This document shows positions 17,789-26,770 of a DNA stretch of 64,000 nt, one piece after another. Under the pieces are notes generated by a model. The model saw nothing but the letters and a program-made list of their open reading frames with translations, made no database searches and was not told where the DNA came from. The stretch is from Planococcus plakortidis (GTDB lineage: Bacteria > Bacillota > Bacilli > Bacillales_A > Planococcaceae), in contig NZ_CP016539.2 in the NCBI RefSeq assembly GCF_001687605.2, forward strand, positions 2,014,501 through 2,078,500, given 5' to 3'. A program made the position numbers and the translations under genes. Each line of letters starts with the position of its first letter. Positions within the stretch are counted from its first letter, which is position 1.

Positions 17789-17793
17789 AATTT

Positions 17794-17823
17794 CCGCAGT
17801 TCAATACGAACTGCGGTTTTTTT
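17794..17823 (+). terminator. Terminator of the YugN-like gene
   Basis: CCGCAGTTC-AATAC-GAACTGCGG followed by seven T. Confidence 0.9.
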
Positions 17824-17838
17824 AAACGAACGCTTTGC

Positions 17839-17852
17839 CGTGAAATTTCACG
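17839..17852. promoter_or_regulatory. 14-bp perfect palindrome before the AI-2E-family gene
   Basis: CGTGAAATTTCACG reads the same on both strands and lies 24 bases before the GTG start. It may be an operator; no known regulator is assigned. Confidence 0.35.
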
Positions 17853-17875
17853 CAGCCAATTGAAGGAGGTTTATT

Positions 17876-18934
17876 GTGGGCAAGTGGTTTAATAAAAAAC
17901 TGGCGACAATCTTGCTAGTCATCGCTGTACTGGTGTTAGTCTCTATATACATATTGCCGATCGCTGTTCCGCTGATCATCGCCTTGCTTACAGCCATCTT
18001 CCTTGAACCATTTGTGAAATTCGTGCAGACAAGGTTCAAATGGGAACGCAAAGGCGCAGTCATCACAGTGTTCATCCTGTTCCTGGTCATCGCTTCAGGC
18101 TTGGTTTATTGGATCATCACGCAGTTGGTTGGACAAATTATCCAATTCTCAAAAATGGTTCCAGAGTATACAAATTCTCTATCGCATATGTGGGGTGAAG
18201 TGGAAGCTTTCTTCCTGCGCTCCACAGCTGAAATGCCGGTAGAAGTCGTTAATTCATTCGAAACTGAAATGATTGCGTTTGCCGAGGGCATCCGCGATTG
18301 GATCTTGACTTTCGTCAATTACGATACTGTCACCAATCTCTTGACTGGCATCCCGTCGTTTTTGGTGAGTTTCATCGTTTTCCTCATCGCCTTGTTCTTA
18401 TTCATGCTAGACTTGATGGATCTAAAAGGCATGATGTTCAATCGATTGAAGGAATCGACTGCCGAAAAAGTGCGCTTCATGAGCGCCAGGCTGAATAATG
18501 TGGTCTTCGGTTTCCTGAAAGCGCAGTTTCTTGTCAGCTTGATCATCTTTGCCGTTTCTTTGATTGCCTTGTTGTTTATCGCTCCTGAATATGCGATCGT
18601 CATGTCGCTGGTCATTTGGGTAATCGATTTCATTCCGATTCTCGGTTCGATTATCGTCCTGACCCCATGGTTCATCTATATGTTCATCGTTGGCGATATA
18701 GTACAAGGAACGCAGCTTGCCATCCTGGCTTTGGTCTTATTGGTCATCCGCAGAACGGTCGAACCTAAAGTGATGGGCACCCAGATCGGCCTCTCCCCGC
18801 TCGCCACATTGATCGCCATGTTCATCGGCCTTCAATTGATCGGGTTTCTCGGTTTCTTCATCGGGCCATTACTGGTCATTCTCTTTACTTCTGCACGTGA
18901 AGCGGGAATCATCAAAATGGAGTTTAAAATTTAA
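17876..18934 (+). CDS. AI-2E family transporter (PF01594-type permease)
   Basis: A 352-residue polytopic membrane protein. It has two hydrophobic segments near the N-terminus (about 8-44), another at about 60-85, a soluble stretch (90-150), and four or five more segments to the end. The signature WVIDFIPILGSIIVLTPWFIYMF (about 242-264) and the C-terminal RRTVEPKVMGTQIGLSPLATLIAMFIGLQ are typical of the family, whose members export small molecules or act as Na+/H+ antiporters; the autoinducer-2 role is not general. Start is GTG with AAGGAGGT six bases upstream. Confidence 0.85.
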   Translation: MGKWFNKKLATILLVIAVLVLVSIYILPIAVPLIIALLTAIFLEPFVKFVQTRFKWERKGAVITVFILFLVIASGLVYWIITQLVGQIIQFSKMVPEYTNSLSHMWGEVEAFFLRSTAEMPVEVVNSFETEMIAFAEGIRDWILTFVNYDTVTNLLTGIPSFLVSFIVFLIALFLFMLDLMDLKGMMFNRLKESTAEKVRFMSARLNNVVFGFLKAQFLVSLIIFAVSLIALLFIAPEYAIVMSLVIWVIDFIPILGSIIVLTPWFIYMFIVGDIVQGTQLAILALVLLVIRRTVEPKVMGTQIGLSPLATLIAMFIGLQLIGFLGFFIGPLLVILFTSAREAGIIKMEFKI

Positions 18935-18941
18935 AGCCCAT

Positions 18942-18979
18942 AAAAAAGCACTGAGCAAATTTTGCTCAGTGCTTTTTAT
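18942..18979. terminator. Bidirectional terminator
   Basis: GCACTGAGCAAA/TTTGCTCAGTGC stem with A and T runs on either side, serving the AI-2E-family gene and ctaM. Confidence 0.9.
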
Positions 18980-19440
18980 TATCCGCCCAGGATGGCTTTG
19001 AAAACCGATGTCGTATGCCCGCCTTCATAGAATACATACAGCAATAAGTAGACGGTCACGCCTGTAATCGCGGTGAAGAACCAGATGACACTCGTGAACG
19101 GGCCGATTTTACGGTGTTTGTCGAGACGGTTTTTCAAGCCCCAGTAGATGGTCAGCAATCCCATCACTGCCCCGATGGTCGCAAGCGTGATATGGAAAAT
19201 CAAGAATACAGTGTAATAGATCTTCAGCTCATCGGGGCCCCCGAATGCGGTGTTTCCGACAAAAAGGGTACGCGAAACATAGATGATGAAAAACGTCAGC
19301 GCAGCGGCCCCGGCAGCGAGCATCATTTTTTTATGTGCTTCGATACGGCGTTTGCGGATCAAGTTCCATCCGATCGCCACCAATATGGCGCTCAAGACGA
19401 TAAAGAAGGTGCTGATAGTTGGCAATAGCGGCAAATTCAT
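18979..19440 (-). CDS. ctaM: DUF420 membrane protein (CtaM/YozB-like), heme-copper oxidase assembly
   Basis: A 153-residue protein with four predicted membrane helices (about 7-25, 40-60, 77-103, 116-138). The DUF420 family includes CtaM, needed for active aa3 oxidase in Staphylococcus aureus. Conserved polar positions, including the His of RRIEAHKKMM and of FHITLATIGA, fall at helix ends where metal or heme ligands may lie. It starts 20 bases after ctaG and closes the cytochrome oxidase cluster. In B. subtilis the homologue yozB lies elsewhere, so this linkage is informative. Confidence 0.82.
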   Translation of the reverse strand: MNLPLLPTISTFFIVLSAILVAIGWNLIRKRRIEAHKKMMLAAGAAALTFFIIYVSRTLFVGNTAFGGPDELKIYYTVFLIFHITLATIGAVMGLLTIYWGLKNRLDKHRKIGPFTSVIWFFTAITGVTVYLLLYVFYEGGHTTSVFKAILGG

Positions 19441-19460
19441 TTAATTAAACTCCTTTTGGG

Positions 19461-20387
19461 TCATTGCCCATTATGTCTGTAATACGCCATATCTTTACGG
19501 TCCTGCAAGACTTTGGCAGTGATTTCATCTGCATTGGCAGTTTCGTTCTTGAGCCATTCATGGAAAACCAGCCAGATGAAGACTGTAAATACCAATTCCT
19601 GGATGATCTTCATCGTGATGCCGCCTGTGCGTTGGTCTTCGATCAGCGACATATTCGTGAAGAGTTCCGGGCCGGACAAGTTCAGCTGGGCCAGGGTGCC
19701 GGCGGGCACGCAGAGGGCCATTGCCTGCATCCATGCCTCCCCATCCGAGTAAGTGGCATAGAATGGTGTCGTGCTGAAAATGATCAATGCACAAGCCGGT
19801 GTCATCAAGACACTCAATCCGAATAGATAACCCAGTTTCTTCAGTCCATGGAATTTATGCATGCCTTCCAGGTTGTTGACGACTGGCCACCAGTATAGAA
19901 GGGCCGATACGAACAGCAAAGTGCTGACGATGCTGTGGATCAGCATATCCTGCTTGACAAAATCGAAGACAAGCGGCAAGTGGTAAACCGAAAAGAACAA
20001 GCTGAACAATAGCAAAGCGATCAACGGTTTAGTGAAGAACATGAACAAAGGGTTGATGATCGGCAAACCGATGAAAGCCCGCCACAAGTATGAAGGGATT
20101 CCCATGATGATGAGAGGGGCAGCCAATAGCAAGAGCAGCGCCATCTGGACCATGTGCATCGTCAAGGTGATGTGGCCAAGCAAATCGACCGGCGACCCTT
20201 TCAAGAGATAGATCAATGCCACGCCTGATACAAAGAGCAGGGCTTGTTTCGTTTGAAGCGGTTCACTATCAGTGAATTTATGTCTCCACTTTGTGGTAAG
20301 CAGAAAGTAGAAAAGCGTAATCAGTACGAGAAATCCGAAATACCAGGGGCTCCATAACGCCTCGAAGCCAAAAATGCTGATCGGCAT
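19461..20387 (-). CDS. ctaG: Cytochrome caa3 oxidase assembly factor CtaG
   Basis: A 308-residue protein with seven or so membrane helices, matching CtaG of Bacilli, which helps form the copper centre of caa3 oxidase. The family motif HITLTMHMVQMALLLLLAAPL (about 77-97) has the His/Met-rich helix, and a second motif is SVYHLPLVFDFV. The ATG at 20387 has AAAAAGGAGG upstream. It follows ctaF after a terminator, so it may be partly separately transcribed with ctaM. Confidence 0.92.
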   Translation of the reverse strand: MPISIFGFEALWSPWYFGFLVLITLFYFLLTTKWRHKFTDSEPLQTKQALLFVSGVALIYLLKGSPVDLLGHITLTMHMVQMALLLLLAAPLIIMGIPSYLWRAFIGLPIINPLFMFFTKPLIALLLFSLFFSVYHLPLVFDFVKQDMLIHSIVSTLLFVSALLYWWPVVNNLEGMHKFHGLKKLGYLFGLSVLMTPACALIIFSTTPFYATYSDGEAWMQAMALCVPAGTLAQLNLSGPELFTNMSLIEDQRTGGITMKIIQELVFTVFIWLVFHEWLKNETANADEITAKVLQDRKDMAYYRHNGQ

Positions 20388-20488
20388 TAGACCGTACCTC
20401 CTTTTTCCTTAAGTAACCTCATTATATCGGGGATGCCCCGCCATATCAATGAACGAATCATGACATTTGATAGCTTTCGACCGCAAAC

Positions 20489-20523
20489 AAAAAAACTCCG
20501 GACTGTGAAAAGTCCGGAGTTTT
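20489..20523 (-). terminator. Terminator after ctaF
   Basis: Minus strand ACTCCGGACT-TTTCAC-AGTCCGGAGT followed by seven T. Confidence 0.9.
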
Positions 20524-20528
20524 ACCTT

Positions 20529-20861
20529 TTACCACCAAACGATGGTGACCATCGCAAGGACAGTCAAGAACGCGACAAACATGCCGCTGAACATGAAGAA
20601 TGCCATCACGCCATGGCCTTTATTGCTCATGTGCATGAAATGATACAGTTGAAGCACTACTTGGATGGCCGCCAATAATAGGATGATCGGCACGATCAAG
20701 TAATTGGAGAAGTCAGCTGCCACCAGCGTGAACGCGATCAATGTCAGGAAGATCATCATAGCGAACGATGTCAACTGGCCGCGCATTTCAGCGGCACGTT
20801 TTTTCTTTATGAATTCGAATTCTGCTCTGGATCTGTGAATATCGTGAGTATCGTGTGCCAT
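20529..20861 (-). CDS. ctaF: Cytochrome c oxidase subunit IVB
   Basis: A 110-residue subunit with three membrane helices (about 31-49, 54-74, 84-108). The loop LYHFMHMSNKGHG is characteristic of subunit IV of bacterial caa3/bo3 oxidases. Its ATG begins one base after the ctaE stop, in the ctaCDEF operon. Confidence 0.92.
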   Translation of the reverse strand: MAHDTHDIHRSRAEFEFIKKKRAAEMRGQLTSFAMMIFLTLIAFTLVAADFSNYLIVPIILLLAAIQVVLQLYHFMHMSNKGHGVMAFFMFSGMFVAFLTVLAMVTIVWW

Positions 20862-20862
20862 A

Positions 20863-21489
20863 TTAACCGATCACTCCCATCAGATAGACTACAGTGAAGA
20901 TGAACACCCACACTACGTCAATGAAATGCCAATAAAGAGCAGCAAGATAGAACTTCGGCGCGTTGTACATGTTCAATCCGCGTTTAGCGTTACGGATCAT
21001 CAAAGCGATGAACCAGCTAAGCCCGAAGACTACGTGGGCACCGTGCGTCCCGACTAAGGTATAGAAAGCGGAACTGAAAGCACTATTGGTATAGCCAAAG
21101 CCAAGATGTACATAGTGGTTAAACTCGTAAATTTCCAAGCCGAGGAACGCGAGCCCCAATAGGACCGTAATTCCAAGCCATGCTTGCATCGCCTTGAAAT
21201 TATGGTTCTTCATATGGTAGATCGCATAGACACTTGTCAATGAAGATGTCAAAAGGATCATCGTCATGGCGAAAACGAGCGGCAATTCGAACAAGCCGGC
21301 AGCGGAAAATTCCATTCCGCTTGGGCCTTTGTCTTTCAACGCAAGATATGTTGCGAAGAGAGAGGCGAAGGTGACGGTCTCAGCTGCCAATAGCAGCCAG
21401 AAACCAACGAACTTATTCTTCCCTTCGAGCGTCGCCGTTTCAGGATGATCGGGCCAGGTTTGTGGGGTATATCGTTTATTTAAGTCCAC
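20863..21489 (-). CDS. ctaE: Cytochrome c oxidase subunit III
   Basis: A 208-residue subunit with five membrane helices. It has EGKNKFVGFWLLLAAETVTFASLFATYLAL near the N-terminus and the ending FYLAALYWHFIDVVWVFIFTVVYLMG typical of CtaE. The start is GTG at 21489 (VDLNKRYTPQTW), eight bases after the GGAAGGAGG in the end of ctaD; ATG codons further upstream lie deep within ctaD. The start overlaps the ctaD 3' end by 14 bases, so translation is coupled. Confidence 0.93.
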   Translation of the reverse strand: MDLNKRYTPQTWPDHPETATLEGKNKFVGFWLLLAAETVTFASLFATYLALKDKGPSGMEFSAAGLFELPLVFAMTMILLTSSLTSVYAIYHMKNHNFKAMQAWLGITVLLGLAFLGLEIYEFNHYVHLGFGYTNSAFSSAFYTLVGTHGAHVVFGLSWFIALMIRNAKRGLNMYNAPKFYLAALYWHFIDVVWVFIFTVVYLMGVIG

Positions 21490-23389
21490 CTTTTTTGCCT
21501 CCTTCCAGCGCTCTCGCTTCTCTTTGAATGCGTTCATGGTCCGCAATCAATTCTTCTTTCGTTACATGGAAACCAAGGTCATCTTTCAATGAACGGACGA
21601 GCATTGAACCGAATGTAATCGCAAGACCGCCGATCAATACCGGCAGCGCCCATGCTTTATCGTCCATGAAGTACATGGCACCGAATGATGCGATGAACAT
21701 CCCAAGAGAGATGACGAAAGGAATGAATGAACCGTTCGGCATGTGGATGTCGCCGAGTGGTTCTGCGTAGACCATGCCTTCTTTATTGCCTTCCATTTTC
21801 TCGATCCAATACGGGTCAAGTCCACGGACAAGCGGTGTTTGTGCAAAGTTATAGAATGGCGGTGGTGACGGGATCGCCCATTCAAGTGTACGGCCGTCGC
21901 CCCATGGGTCATTTCCGACGCGCTCATTCTTCGCAACCGTCATGACGACGTTGACGAGAAGGATGATGACACCGATCGCCATGAACAAAGCACCTGCCGA
22001 GCTGATTGCGTTAAATAGATCCCAGCCTTGATCTGCTCCGAACGTGTAAACACGGCGAGGCATGCCCATTAGGCCGAGGAAATGCTGGATAAAGAATGTC
22101 AAATGGAATCCGATGAAGAAGAACCAGAATGTCCACTTTCCGAGTTTTTCGCTTAACATCGTACCGAACATTTTCGGCCAGTACAAGTGCGTACCTGCCA
22201 GGATAGCCAATACGACACCACCGACGATTACGTAATGGAAGTGGGCAACGATGAAGTAAGAATCGTGAAGCTGGTAATCAAGCGGCGCAATCGCCTGCAT
22301 GACACCTGTTACCCCACCGGCAACGAATGACGGGATAAACGCAACAGCGTAAATCATCGGTACTGTGAAAGAAATGCTTCCTCCCCAGATCGTAAGTAGC
22401 CAGTTAAAGATCTTGATCCCTGTCGGAACTGCGATGATCATCGTTGCGAGGGCGAATACCGCGTTAGCTGTCGGCCCAAGACCAACTGTAAACATGTGGT
22501 GTGCCCAGACCATGAAGCCGTAGAAACCGATCAGGATTGTCGCAAAGACCAAAGCGGTATAACCGAATAGGCGTTTGCGCGAGAAAATCGCAAAGATTTC
22601 AGAGAAAATACCGAACGCCGGCAAAATCAAGATGTAAACTTCCGGGTGACCGAAAATCCAGAAGAAGTGCTCCCAGATGATCGTGTTACCGCCCATCGTT
22701 ACATCAAAGAAATTAGCCCCGAACAAACGGTCGAATACCATGAAGAAGATCCCGACAGTCAGTGGAGGGAATGCCAAGAGAATCAACGCGGACGCTACGA
22801 AAGTCGTCCAAGTGAAAAGCGGCATTCTCATGTAGGTCATACCCGGGGCACGCATATTGATGATCGTAACAAGGAAGTTAATCCCCGCGATCAATGTACC
22901 GAAACCGGAGATCGTCAAACCGAGTGAATAGAAATCGATTCCGTGGCCTTCAGAGGCAAGCGCCAAAGAAGCGTAGTTTGTCCATCCTGCATCCGGTGCC
23001 CCGCCTAGGAACCATGAAAGGTTCAGGAATACGCCCCCGAAGAAGAATAGCCAGAACCCAAGTGAGTTCAGGAAAGGAAACGCAACATCACGCGCGCCGA
23101 TTTGCAAAGGCGAGACGGCGTTCATGAATGCCAAGAGGATTGGCATGGCCGCAAGGAAGATCATGGTCGTTCCATGCATTGTTAAAACTTCGTTGTATGT
23201 TCCGGCACTAAGGAAATCGTTTCCGGCTTTCATCAGCTGAATCCGGATCAACATCGCTTCCACGCCGCCGACTAGGAAGAAGAATCCGCCGGAGATCAAG
23301 TAAAGGATCGCGATTTTCTTATGGTCTACCGTTGTCAAGTAGTCCCATATTGTAGCGCCGAAACCCTTTTTCTGAGAGTTAGAACTCAC
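21476..23389 (-). CDS. ctaD: Cytochrome c oxidase subunit I (caa3-type)
   Basis: A 637-residue heme-copper oxidase catalytic subunit. Visible ligands: low-spin heme His in TMHGTT (72) and HFHY (385), high-spin heme His in the same HFHY motif (383), CuB ligands in HPEVY (248, with the cross-linked Tyr252) and HH (297-298). K- and D-pathway-type residues are consistent with an A-type proton pump. Twelve core helices plus two C-terminal ones. Length agrees with Bacillus CtaD. Confidence 0.96.
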   Translation of the reverse strand: MSSNSQKKGFGATIWDYLTTVDHKKIAILYLISGGFFFLVGGVEAMLIRIQLMKAGNDFLSAGTYNEVLTMHGTTMIFLAAMPILLAFMNAVSPLQIGARDVAFPFLNSLGFWLFFFGGVFLNLSWFLGGAPDAGWTNYASLALASEGHGIDFYSLGLTISGFGTLIAGINFLVTIINMRAPGMTYMRMPLFTWTTFVASALILLAFPPLTVGIFFMVFDRLFGANFFDVTMGGNTIIWEHFFWIFGHPEVYILILPAFGIFSEIFAIFSRKRLFGYTALVFATILIGFYGFMVWAHHMFTVGLGPTANAVFALATMIIAVPTGIKIFNWLLTIWGGSISFTVPMIYAVAFIPSFVAGGVTGVMQAIAPLDYQLHDSYFIVAHFHYVIVGGVVLAILAGTHLYWPKMFGTMLSEKLGKWTFWFFFIGFHLTFFIQHFLGLMGMPRRVYTFGADQGWDLFNAISSAGALFMAIGVIILLVNVVMTVAKNERVGNDPWGDGRTLEWAIPSPPPFYNFAQTPLVRGLDPYWIEKMEGNKEGMVYAEPLGDIHMPNGSFIPFVISLGMFIASFGAMYFMDDKAWALPVLIGGLAITFGSMLVRSLKDDLGFHVTKEELIADHERIQREARALEGGKKGGLK

Positions 23390-23414
23390 AATAGTTTACC
23401 TCCTTTTTTAACTT

Positions 23415-24497
23415 TTACTCTTCAACTTTCAAGCTCATCAAGTATGCTGCAAGCGCATCGAGCTCTTGATCAGAGAATGGTTCTCCATTGTTGATTTCTT
23501 CTGGATTAGGCATCAAGTTGCCTGGCTTGTATTGCTGAGGGTCAGCAATCCAGTTTTTCAGTGTTTCTTCATCATGTTCCATGAAGCCGGCGATTGTATT
23601 GCGGTCGCCGAATGTTGTAAGGTTTGGCCCTACTCCAGGAGCTGCTCCTGCTGCATTAGTTGCGTGGCAGGCGATACAGCTTTGCTCGAAGATTTCCTGT
23701 CCTTCTTGAGCAACAGTTTCTGTAGGCGCAGCTTGTTCTTCCTGCATTGCAGCTACCCATGCATCAAAGTCTTCGCGGTTAAGCGTCTTGACCTTGAAAT
23801 CCATCAAAGCGTGGGATGGCCCGCAAAGCTCGGCGCATTTACCGAAGTAAACGCCTTCTTCAAGTTCTGAAGATTCCTTGTCGAATTCCAGATAGAACGT
23901 GTTGACGTTTTCAGGGTTGACGTCGAGTTTACCGCCGACAGAAGGGATCCAGAACGAGTGCTTAACGTCTGCGGCAATCAAGTTGAAGTAGACGCGTTCG
24001 CCAGTCGGGACGACCAGTTCCTGTGCAGTGATGATCTCCTGTTCAGGATACTCGAATTCCCACCAGTAAAGCTTACCGGTAACATTGACCGTCAAGTTCT
24101 CAGCCGCACCTTCTTCGTCCGTTGCGTCCATCGCCGTGACATCAGCCAAGTCGAATGTTGCATAGACCGTCGGAACAGCGAGGATTAAAAGCAGGACGAT
24201 TGGAATCGCTGTCCAGATAAACTCAAGACGCGCGCTTCCTTCAACTTGTTCAGGGATCATATCCTCCCCTACTTTTGAACGGCGGAATTTAACAATTGCC
24301 AATACATAGATGATAGTGACGACGATGATAACGAATAACATGACAATGGAAGACAAAATCAGCAAGTTGAACTGATCTTGGGCGACCTTACCAGCCGGTA
24401 TCAGCGTCGAGATCTCTTCACGCCCACAGCCTGAAAGAAAAACAAGCAATGCGGTCATCAATGCGAAGAGGCGCCATTTCTTAGGTCCTTTCATCAT
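23415..24497 (-). CDS. ctaC: Cytochrome c oxidase subunit II with fused cytochrome c domain
   Basis: A 360-residue lipoprotein subunit. Order: signal peptide with lipobox LLVFLSGC (Cys near 24), two membrane helices (about 47-70 and 90-112), a cupredoxin domain with CuA ligands in VKHSFWIPS and CAELCGPSHALM, and a C-terminal cytochrome c domain with SCIACH (about 274-279) and a distal Met in GNLMPNPEE. The fusion defines a caa3 oxidase. Two adjacent ATGs are possible starts; the first is used. Confidence 0.95.
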   Translation of the reverse strand: MMKGPKKWRLFALMTALLVFLSGCGREEISTLIPAGKVAQDQFNLLILSSIVMLFVIIVVTIIYVLAIVKFRRSKVGEDMIPEQVEGSARLEFIWTAIPIVLLLILAVPTVYATFDLADVTAMDATDEEGAAENLTVNVTGKLYWWEFEYPEQEIITAQELVVPTGERVYFNLIAADVKHSFWIPSVGGKLDVNPENVNTFYLEFDKESSELEEGVYFGKCAELCGPSHALMDFKVKTLNREDFDAWVAAMQEEQAAPTETVAQEGQEIFEQSCIACHATNAAGAAPGVGPNLTTFGDRNTIAGFMEHDEETLKNWIADPQQYKPGNLMPNPEEINNGEPFSDQELDALAAYLMSLKVEE

Positions 24498-24552
24498 AGC
24501 TTTTCATACCCCTCTCTGAATAAAATGTTTTACAGTTAAGTAAAAGAGAAAT

Positions 24553-25470
24553 TTAGGCGAATACAGCGAAAATGATCATCGAGACAAATAGGATCGTCAT
24601 ATAGTTCAACGAATAGATGAACATTTTCTTCGCCCATTTCAAATCATCCGCTGCCTTGAAACCACGAATCGCCAGAACAAGCCATCCGATATTCAACGCT
24701 GTCGCTAAGATGATGAAGCCTATCCCAAGTTCCATAAGCAGGAACGGCAATGGGAAAAGCAGTAAAACCCATGCAAGCATCGATTTCTTTGTCCGGTGGA
24801 ATCCTTTGACCACCGGAAGCATCGGAATATTTGCGGCCCGATACTCTTCCGTCCGTTTCATCGCAAGCGCATAAAAATGCGGCGGCTGCCAGATGAACAT
24901 AATCAGAAACAGCGCCCACGCGCCCGTGCCGAGCGTCGGCTCCACCGCAGCCCAGCCGATTAAAGGCGGGATTGCGCCGGAAATGCTGCCGACGATCGTA
25001 TTGCCGACATGCTTTCTCTTCGACCACATCGAGTAAAGAACGACATAGGCCAAGATGCCGGCGATTCCAAACAGACCTGCTGAAACAGAAGCGGAAAACA
25101 AAAAGAGTTCGCCTATAACAATGAAAGAAATGGCGAGTGCCAAGACAGCAGATGGCTTGAACCTGCCCGTAACTGTCGGGCGGGCTTTCTTGCTGGCCAT
25201 CAACGGGTCGATATCTGTGTCGATATAATTATTCATCGCCGCAGACCCTGCAATGATCAATGCCGAACCGACGATGGTATAGACGAGAATATCCATATGG
25301 TCCAGGAAATTCTTATCCGAAAACTGGAAAGCGAGCCAAAGTCCCGTAAAGACGGTAATTAAATTGGAATTGACGATCCCAATCTTAATAAGTGCCAGAA
25401 AATCTTTAGTGAACGTGCTCGATTCTACAGCATCGGTCGGTTCTGCAGGCAAAGACCGGCCGTTTGACAT
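24553..25470 (-). CDS. ctaB: Protoheme IX farnesyltransferase (heme O synthase)
   Basis: A 305-residue UbiA-type prenyltransferase that converts heme B to heme O. The two Asp-rich motifs are NNYIDTDIDPLMASKKARPT (about 78-97) and the later YALAMKRTEEYRAANIPMLP. Eight or nine membrane helices. The ATG at 25470 has GGAGGG six bases upstream; an in-frame start ten codons earlier overlaps that site. It is divergent from ctaA, as in B. subtilis. Confidence 0.93.
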   Translation of the reverse strand: MSNGRSLPAEPTDAVESSTFTKDFLALIKIGIVNSNLITVFTGLWLAFQFSDKNFLDHMDILVYTIVGSALIIAGSAAMNNYIDTDIDPLMASKKARPTVTGRFKPSAVLALAISFIVIGELFLFSASVSAGLFGIAGILAYVVLYSMWSKRKHVGNTIVGSISGAIPPLIGWAAVEPTLGTGAWALFLIMFIWQPPHFYALAMKRTEEYRAANIPMLPVVKGFHRTKKSMLAWVLLLFPLPFLLMELGIGFIILATALNIGWLVLAIRGFKAADDLKWAKKMFIYSLNYMTILFVSMIIFAVFA

Positions 25471-25818
25471 ATAACTCCCTCCTTTCAAAGTTGTAAGCAT
25501 ATTCCGCTAACCATAACTATATCTAAATTCCAGCTTCTTTTCTACATATTACTGAAATTTCCTGATATAAATGATGATTTCACGCAATTGGTCTTACAAA
25601 TATTCATCTCTAATCATACAGTAGCCCCCTCGTTATTTTAAGATAGAAAAAACGCTGTTTTTGAACAGTTTGTGAAGGTCGCTGCTAATATGTCCAATTC
25701 TTGAAAGTTTAGGCGAACGCTGATTTCTCGTTGTATTTTAAACGCAGTTTCGCTATCATCGAGTATGCAGGATATCGTTAAACGCTTAAAAGTTTTTCTA
25801 AAAAAAGTAGGTGGCATT
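25471..25818. promoter_or_regulatory. Divergent ctaB / ctaA control region
   Basis: A 348-base stretch without a gene. On the plus strand a promoter for ctaA is TTGTAT (25731-25736), 17-base spacer, TATCAT (25754-25759). No promoter with two good boxes was found for ctaB, and no cre box fits the full consensus. The rest is AT-rich with no clear structure. Confidence 0.5.
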
Positions 25819-26735
25819 TTGAAAAGCAACATCTATATTAAAATATTCGGGTTCTTGCTTCTATCGGCATGTTGCTCATCCTCCTCGGCGGGGCATTGGT
25901 CACCAAAACCGACAGCGGCATGGGCTGCGGCCGTAACTGGCCGGATTGCAACGGCAACTTGATCCCCCGCGAAATCACCGCTGAAGTGCTGATCGAGTTC
26001 TCCCATCGCCTGGTAACGGGCGTGGTCGGGATCTTGATCGTGGTTTTAGCGGTCTGGGCTTGGCGAAAATTTGGCCATGTGCGGGAAACGAAGTTTCTTG
26101 CCTTCATGGCTGTGTTCTTCCTAGTATTGCAGGCCTTGATCGGGGCTGCCCAGGTTCTGTGGGGCCAGGGCGATTTCATTCTCGCGCTCCACTTCGGGAT
26201 TTCCCTCCTGTCGTTTGCTGCGGTGCTGCTTTTGACCTTGCTTATATTTGAAGTCGATCGCAAATTCGATGCGGACCGTGTGCAAATCGGCCGCACATTG
26301 AAATACCATACGCTCGGCGTGGCTTTGTATTCTTACGTCGTGGTTTACACAGGGGCCCTTGTGCGCCACACAGAATCTAGCCTGATCTGTTCCGATTGGC
26401 CATTATGCCGAAACGACCAGTTCGCGCTGCCTGGGAATATGTATGAATGGGTCCAGATGGGCCATCGGTTTGCCGCTGCACTTATCGTCATCTGGCTCGG
26501 CGTGATCGCGCTGCATGCGTACCGCCATTACCGCGATCAGCGTGTCATTTATTGGGGCTGGATTATCGCCTTCATCATCGTTCTTCTTCAAGCGACGACA
26601 GGCATGCTTGTCGTCTTGACGAAATTGAACCTGGCAGTCGCCCTGCTCCACTCCTTGCTGATTTCGATGCTTTTCGGATTGCTATGTTATATGGTCCTTC
26701 TTGTATCCAGAAGCAAGTTCATCAAATCCAAATAA
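25819..26735 (+). pseudogene. ctaA: Heme A synthase CtaA, apparently one base short near the N-terminus
   Basis: CtaA oxidises heme O to heme A. The intact part from 25869 reads LLILLGGALVTKTDSGMGCGRNWPDCNG and continues with the heme-ligand histidines in EFSHRLVTG, LHFGISL, RHTESSLICSDWPLC and WVQMGHRFAAA. A ribosome site (GTAGGTGG) and TTG at 25819 begin LKSNIYIKIFGFL in another frame; adding one base near 25852-25858 joins it as FGFLASIGMLLILLGG, giving 305 residues like B. subtilis CtaA (306). As given, translation from 25869 would lack half of helix 1. Confidence 0.8.
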
Positions 26736-26738
26736 AAA

Positions 26739-26765
26739 ATCCGGTGCGAGCTCGCACCGGATTTT
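26739..26765. terminator. Bidirectional terminator between ctaA and pycA
   Basis: AATCCGGTGCGA / TCGCACCGGATT stem flanked by A6 and T5. Confidence 0.9.
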
Positions 26766-26770
26766 TCATT

